Assembly (NCBI RefSeq): GCF_001641635.1
Contig: NZ_LUUB01000114.1
Span: 96,065-130,323 of the forward strand
Reading direction: 5' to 3'
From: Bradyrhizobium centrolobii
Lineage (GTDB): Bacteria; Pseudomonadota; Alphaproteobacteria; Rhizobiales; Xanthobacteraceae
Length of the DNA: 34,259 nucleotides
Shown one piece after another: positions 31,815 to 34,259 of the stretch. How positions within the stretch are numbered: the stretch's first letter is position 1; every line of letters starts with the position of its first letter. The notes below the pieces were generated by a model, which searched no databases, was not told where the DNA came from, and saw only the letters and a list, made by a program, of their open reading frames with translations. Made by a program: the position numbers and the translations under genes.

Positions 31815-33265
31815 GGCTGCGGTCTCGTGATGGAACGCGTTGACTGGGCCTGGCCGAGGGCGAGCCCGTAACACAGCCATAGGGCAGTCTGCGGGGCAGT
31901 CGGCGTGAATCGGTCATTCGTGAATCCCTGAACTGCAAGGAACAACAGGCAAACGATGCAGCCTTCAAAAACACCGCGCCATTGCGGATCGATGTGCTGC
32001 TTGGATAAATCCCTAAACATTGCCCAGACAGACCAGAAGAAAGCCGCCACAACCACGATACCCAGTATCCCCAGGTCAAGGGCGACGTCCAGATAAGCAC
32101 TATGGGCTTGGCCGACTGGGAGCATGGCACCACGGAGGTTCGGGGTCGCCCACAGCGTCGAATAGAGGCCATGACCAATGATGGGCGCCTCCCAAAAAGT
32201 ACCTATCAATGGGCGCCAGATTTCGTCGAGCCGACCAGCGGTAATCGCCTGTTCGTCCCCGGTTGCCAAGCCGGTCGATGCCCGTTCAAAGAACGCGTCG
32301 GGCAATAGCAATGCAACTGTCGCGATTGCAGACAGCACAAGCAAGAACCGCCCCATGCTTCGCTGTTTCCACACGAAATAGCCCAATATGATGCCAATCC
32401 CCACGAAAGCGGCGCGCGAGAAAGTCAACGCGGCCATCGTTGCGGCAGCGCCGGCGCATGCCAGTAGCATTGCTCGCGACCAAGGTGCAGAGGTGGCTAG
32501 TGCGGTGAAGAGGAGGATCGCGAGCCCAATGTTGGCCAGCTCGCCCACATCATTGGCATGCAATCCGGTCCAATCTAGAAATTCTCTGTCGCCAGCCGCC
32601 AGGCCCTGCAGGCTGGTGCCATTGATAACCAGATAACCGGCAATCACGAGGAAAAAGGCAACATAAGCGGCTGTTAGAGCCCAGATTACCGAGCGTCCAT
32701 TGCCGTTTCGGGAAAGAACCGCCGCCAGCCACGCCACGGCAAGGATCATCAATGGCTTGAAAAAAGCGTCAAGCAGATATGTGGTTTTTGTCAAGGGTTC
32801 AGAGTGAGGAAGGACTCTTGCGCCTTCGACCGAACCGGCACCCACATACGCGCCAACCCCCATCACGGCGACATAAACCCAGAATGTGGTTGGCAAACTG
32901 ACGAATCGAATGTCCTCTCGCCTGAATGCGGAAGCCGCGAACAACGACAAGAGCGTCAGCACAAACAAGATATTGAACGGGTTCAATCCGATTACCCCGA
33001 ACAGTTCACGTGGAACGAGCTGGGTCGAGGCGAATGGCAACAGCAATGTGAGCAGCCAAATGCCGTTCCGGTAGTTAGCAAAAATAATCAGTGCGAACAC
33101 AAAGGAGCAATAAAGAAGAGCCCAGGCAAGCTCGTCGAGAAATGCTATCACGCAACCGATCAGCGCGGCGGAAATGCCAAGGAATATTAGAGCTAGAACT
33201 TTAACCCTCAATTGAGAGGCATAGTCGAGCGTCGAATTCGTTGACATTGGTTGGTTTACCGACAT
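31811..33265 (-). CDS. O-antigen ligase/Wzy-like polymerase
   Basis: About 484 residues with 11-12 hydrophobic helices. The Wzy_C signature region is TFSRAAFVGIGIILGYFVW; a large periplasmic loop follows (about 350-410: TGDEQAITAGRLDEIWRPLI, then APIIGHGLYST and QAHSAYLDVALDLG). The GHG and HSAYL motifs are typical of the O-antigen ligase/polymerase superfamily, so it either polymerises repeat units or ligates them to an acceptor. I chose the ATG at 33265 (MSVNQPM) because the family core starts soon after; 33247 is an alternative and ribosome sites are weak. The frame is open to 33601. First of the coupled wzy-GT4-wzx unit. Confidence 0.85.
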   Translation of the reverse strand: MSVNQPMSTNSTLDYASQLRVKVLALIFLGISAALIGCVIAFLDELAWALLYCSFVFALIIFANYRNGIWLLTLLLPFASTQLVPRELFGVIGLNPFNILFVLTLLSLFAASAFRREDIRFVSLPTTFWVYVAVMGVGAYVGAGSVEGARVLPHSEPLTKTTYLLDAFFKPLMILAVAWLAAVLSRNGNGRSVIWALTAAYVAFFLVIAGYLVINGTSLQGLAAGDREFLDWTGLHANDVGELANIGLAILLFTALATSAPWSRAMLLACAGAAATMAALTFSRAAFVGIGIILGYFVWKQRSMGRFLLVLSAIATVALLLPDAFFERASTGLATGDEQAITAGRLDEIWRPLIGTFWEAPIIGHGLYSTLWATPNLRGAMLPVGQAHSAYLDVALDLGILGIVVVAAFFWSVWAMFRDLSKQHIDPQWRGVFEGCIVCLLFLAVQGFTNDRFTPTAPQTALWLCYGLALGQAQSTRSITRPQP

Positions 33266-33601
33266 CCCAGGTCTATGCCGACTGGTTTCGGCTTGGCAAA
33301 ACTGTCCTGCAGGTATGTGCTCACTTCGCCCGAATTGATGATCGCGCGCTGTGCCGAACCCGGAGCCCCGATAGGCCGCAAGTGCAATCACGGGCGACAT
33401 AAGCCAATAAGCGCCAGCGCCAGCCGGGAAAACCGAACGTCCCCGGCTTAGGAGCGAAGCCAAGCATAACGCCCCGATCATCGCGGTCAATCCACCCACG
33501 ACTGCGCCAAATATTCCAACAGGAATCGTGAGCGAAGCTCGTGGGTACCCCGCGCAAGCGCGGGTACTCCCACCTGTGTACCCCAGAGGAGCGTAGGTCA
33601 T
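33266..33601 (-). other. in-frame hydrophobic extension upstream of the polymerase
   Basis: The same open frame upstream of 33265 reads SLTIPVGIFGAVVGGLTAMI, then LCLASLL and AYWLMSPVIALAAYRGSGF, i.e. two or three membrane-like segments, before a polar stretch. It may be the end of a separate small membrane gene that lost its stop, an N-terminal extension, or chance. No clear start site. Confidence 0.3.
33541..33572. repeat. imperfect inverted repeat before the sugar transferase
   Basis: GTGGGTACCCCGCGC and GCGCGGGTACTCCCAC flank an AA centre; arms pair with small bulges to give a roughly 14-bp stem. It lies between the divergent polymerase and sugar-transferase genes and could be an operator, an attenuator hairpin or a dispersed palindromic element. 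There is no T-tract. Confidence 0.45.
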
Positions 33602-33760
33602 AATCCGTGTCGTTCAGCAGCGCGCGCCCAAATCGGTTATCTCGACTGAACGCACGATGAGGGCCTTCTTCCACTGAGCTGATCGTAGCAAAAAGGTCGA
33701 CGCGGATTTTGCCGGAGCAAAGAATCGGGAGGCACAGCTTGGCACAGAGCTCCAAGGAGC

Positions 33761-34259
33761 TTGCCGGTCTCTAGTCGGGAATTCGGCAAACGGGCGCTCG
33801 ACGTCGCGATCAGCGTTCTCGCGATCGTGGTGCTGGCCCCCGTCTTCACGGTGGTGTGGATAGCAATCCGTCTCGACAGCCCCGGACCCGCGGTCTTTCG
33901 CCAACGCCGGATCGGGCGAGACGAGAAGCCGTTCAACTGCTTCAAATTCCGGACGCTCCGCCACAAGGCCGACGAAAACGTCCATCGCGAGGCGATCCGG
34001 CGGGTTTGGGCTAAGGAACCCCTCTCGGACGACCCCGATGCCCCATACAAGCTGACAGACGATCCTCGCGTGACGCGCGTGGGGCGGTTGCTGCGGAGAA
34101 CCAGCCTCGACGAGCTGCCGCAACTCCTCAACGTGTTGCGGGGCGAAATGAGCATCGTCGGTCCGCGGCCGGCGATCCCTTATGAACTCGAATACTTCCG
34201 GGACTGGCACCACAAACGTCACATTGTGAAGCCCGGAATCACCGGAATTTGCCAGGTGC
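33761..34259 (+). CDS. undecaprenyl-phosphate sugar-1-phosphate transferase, cut by window edge
   Basis: The open frame has no stop in the window. It reads REFGKRALDVAISVLAIVVL (membrane helix), then IRLDSPGPAVFRQRRIGRD, PFNCFKFRTLR, DDPRVTRVGRLLRRTSLDEL, NVLRGEMSIVGPRPAIPYE and KPGITGICQV. These are the conserved blocks of the bacterial sugar transferase family (WbaP/WcaJ/PglC-type initiating enzymes), which place the first sugar phosphate on undecaprenyl phosphate. The N-terminus is short, lacking the four-helix domain of WbaP. The frame has only a TTG (33761) as a plausible start, one base after AAGGAG, too close to be convincing, so the true start may lie beyond a lost base. The C-terminus is missing. 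Confidence 0.85.
   Translation, partial: MPVSSREFGKRALDVAISVLAIVVLAPVFTVVWIAIRLDSPGPAVFRQRRIGRDEKPFNCFKFRTLRHKADENVHREAIRRVWAKEPLSDDPDAPYKLTDDPRVTRVGRLLRRTSLDELPQLLNVLRGEMSIVGPRPAIPYELEYFRDWHHKRHIVKPGITGICQV

Noticed and set aside
1..34259. tRNA or rRNA genes
   Set aside because: Reading both strands I saw no cloverleaf-like or rRNA sequence; a tRNA search program would settle it.

Overview
The window reads as chromosome of an alphaproteobacterium of the Bradyrhizobium/Rhodopseudomonas type. The grounds are the GC-rich coding style, polyhydroxybutyrate (PHB) genes, several small proteins typical of that group as far as I can recall them, and a series of FixK/FNR-type operators. This placement is by family knowledge, not by a search.

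Region 1 (about 1-18.9 kb) is a stress and low-oxygen block. It holds a TauE/SafE permease, small membrane proteins, a secreted HtrA-like protease without PDZ domain, an Hsp20/CBS-BON operon, a divergent GroEL followed by a ChaB-family protein, a divergently transcribed FtsH paralogue, two conserved hypotheticals, small zinc-ribbon-like and DUF6894-type genes, a Crp/Fnr (FixK-like) regulator, a UspA/cytochrome c operon, acetoacetyl-CoA reductase (phbB), a P-type ATPase remnant, PHA synthase (phaC), an AhpD-type protein and cytochrome b561. Nine exact TTGA-N6-TCAA palindromes and one near match lie between these genes, mostly 50-85 bp before a start. I infer one FixK/FNR-type regulon: under low oxygen the cell would make chaperones, proteases, UspA, c- and b-type cytochromes and PHB together. 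No FixLJ sensor is in the window, and the only Crp/Fnr gene here is frameshifted.

Region 2 (about 18.9-23.8 kb) is a mixed stretch. It has a decayed chromate transporter (chrA), a candidate small RNA with a strong terminator, a membrane-anchored coiled-coil protein built on a 159-bp tandem repeat, a class III cyclase scrap, and a SAM-dependent methyltransferase with a TTG start.

Region 3 (about 23.8-34.3 kb) is a surface-polysaccharide locus interrupted by mobile DNA. An adenylation-carrier-thioesterase protein with a Cys in the thioesterase nucleophile position is followed by a terminator, an IS110-type transposase scrap and a cassette of small unknown genes with a helix-turn-helix protein. 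Three translationally coupled genes follow on the minus strand (Wzy/O-antigen-ligase-like, GT4 glycosyltransferase, Wzx-like flippase). Divergent from them, an undecaprenyl-phosphate sugar transferase runs off the right edge. Together these could build, polymerise and export a glycan; a link of the methyltransferase and A-PCP-TE protein to its decoration is inference.

Many genes carry single-base frameshifts: DUF6894, Crp/Fnr (two), a cytochrome c, AhpD, the P-type ATPase, chrA and one cassette gene. Several sit in short G/C runs, so sequencing error is a live alternative to decay. The ATPase (large internal deletion) and chrA (truncated) are real remnants in any case.
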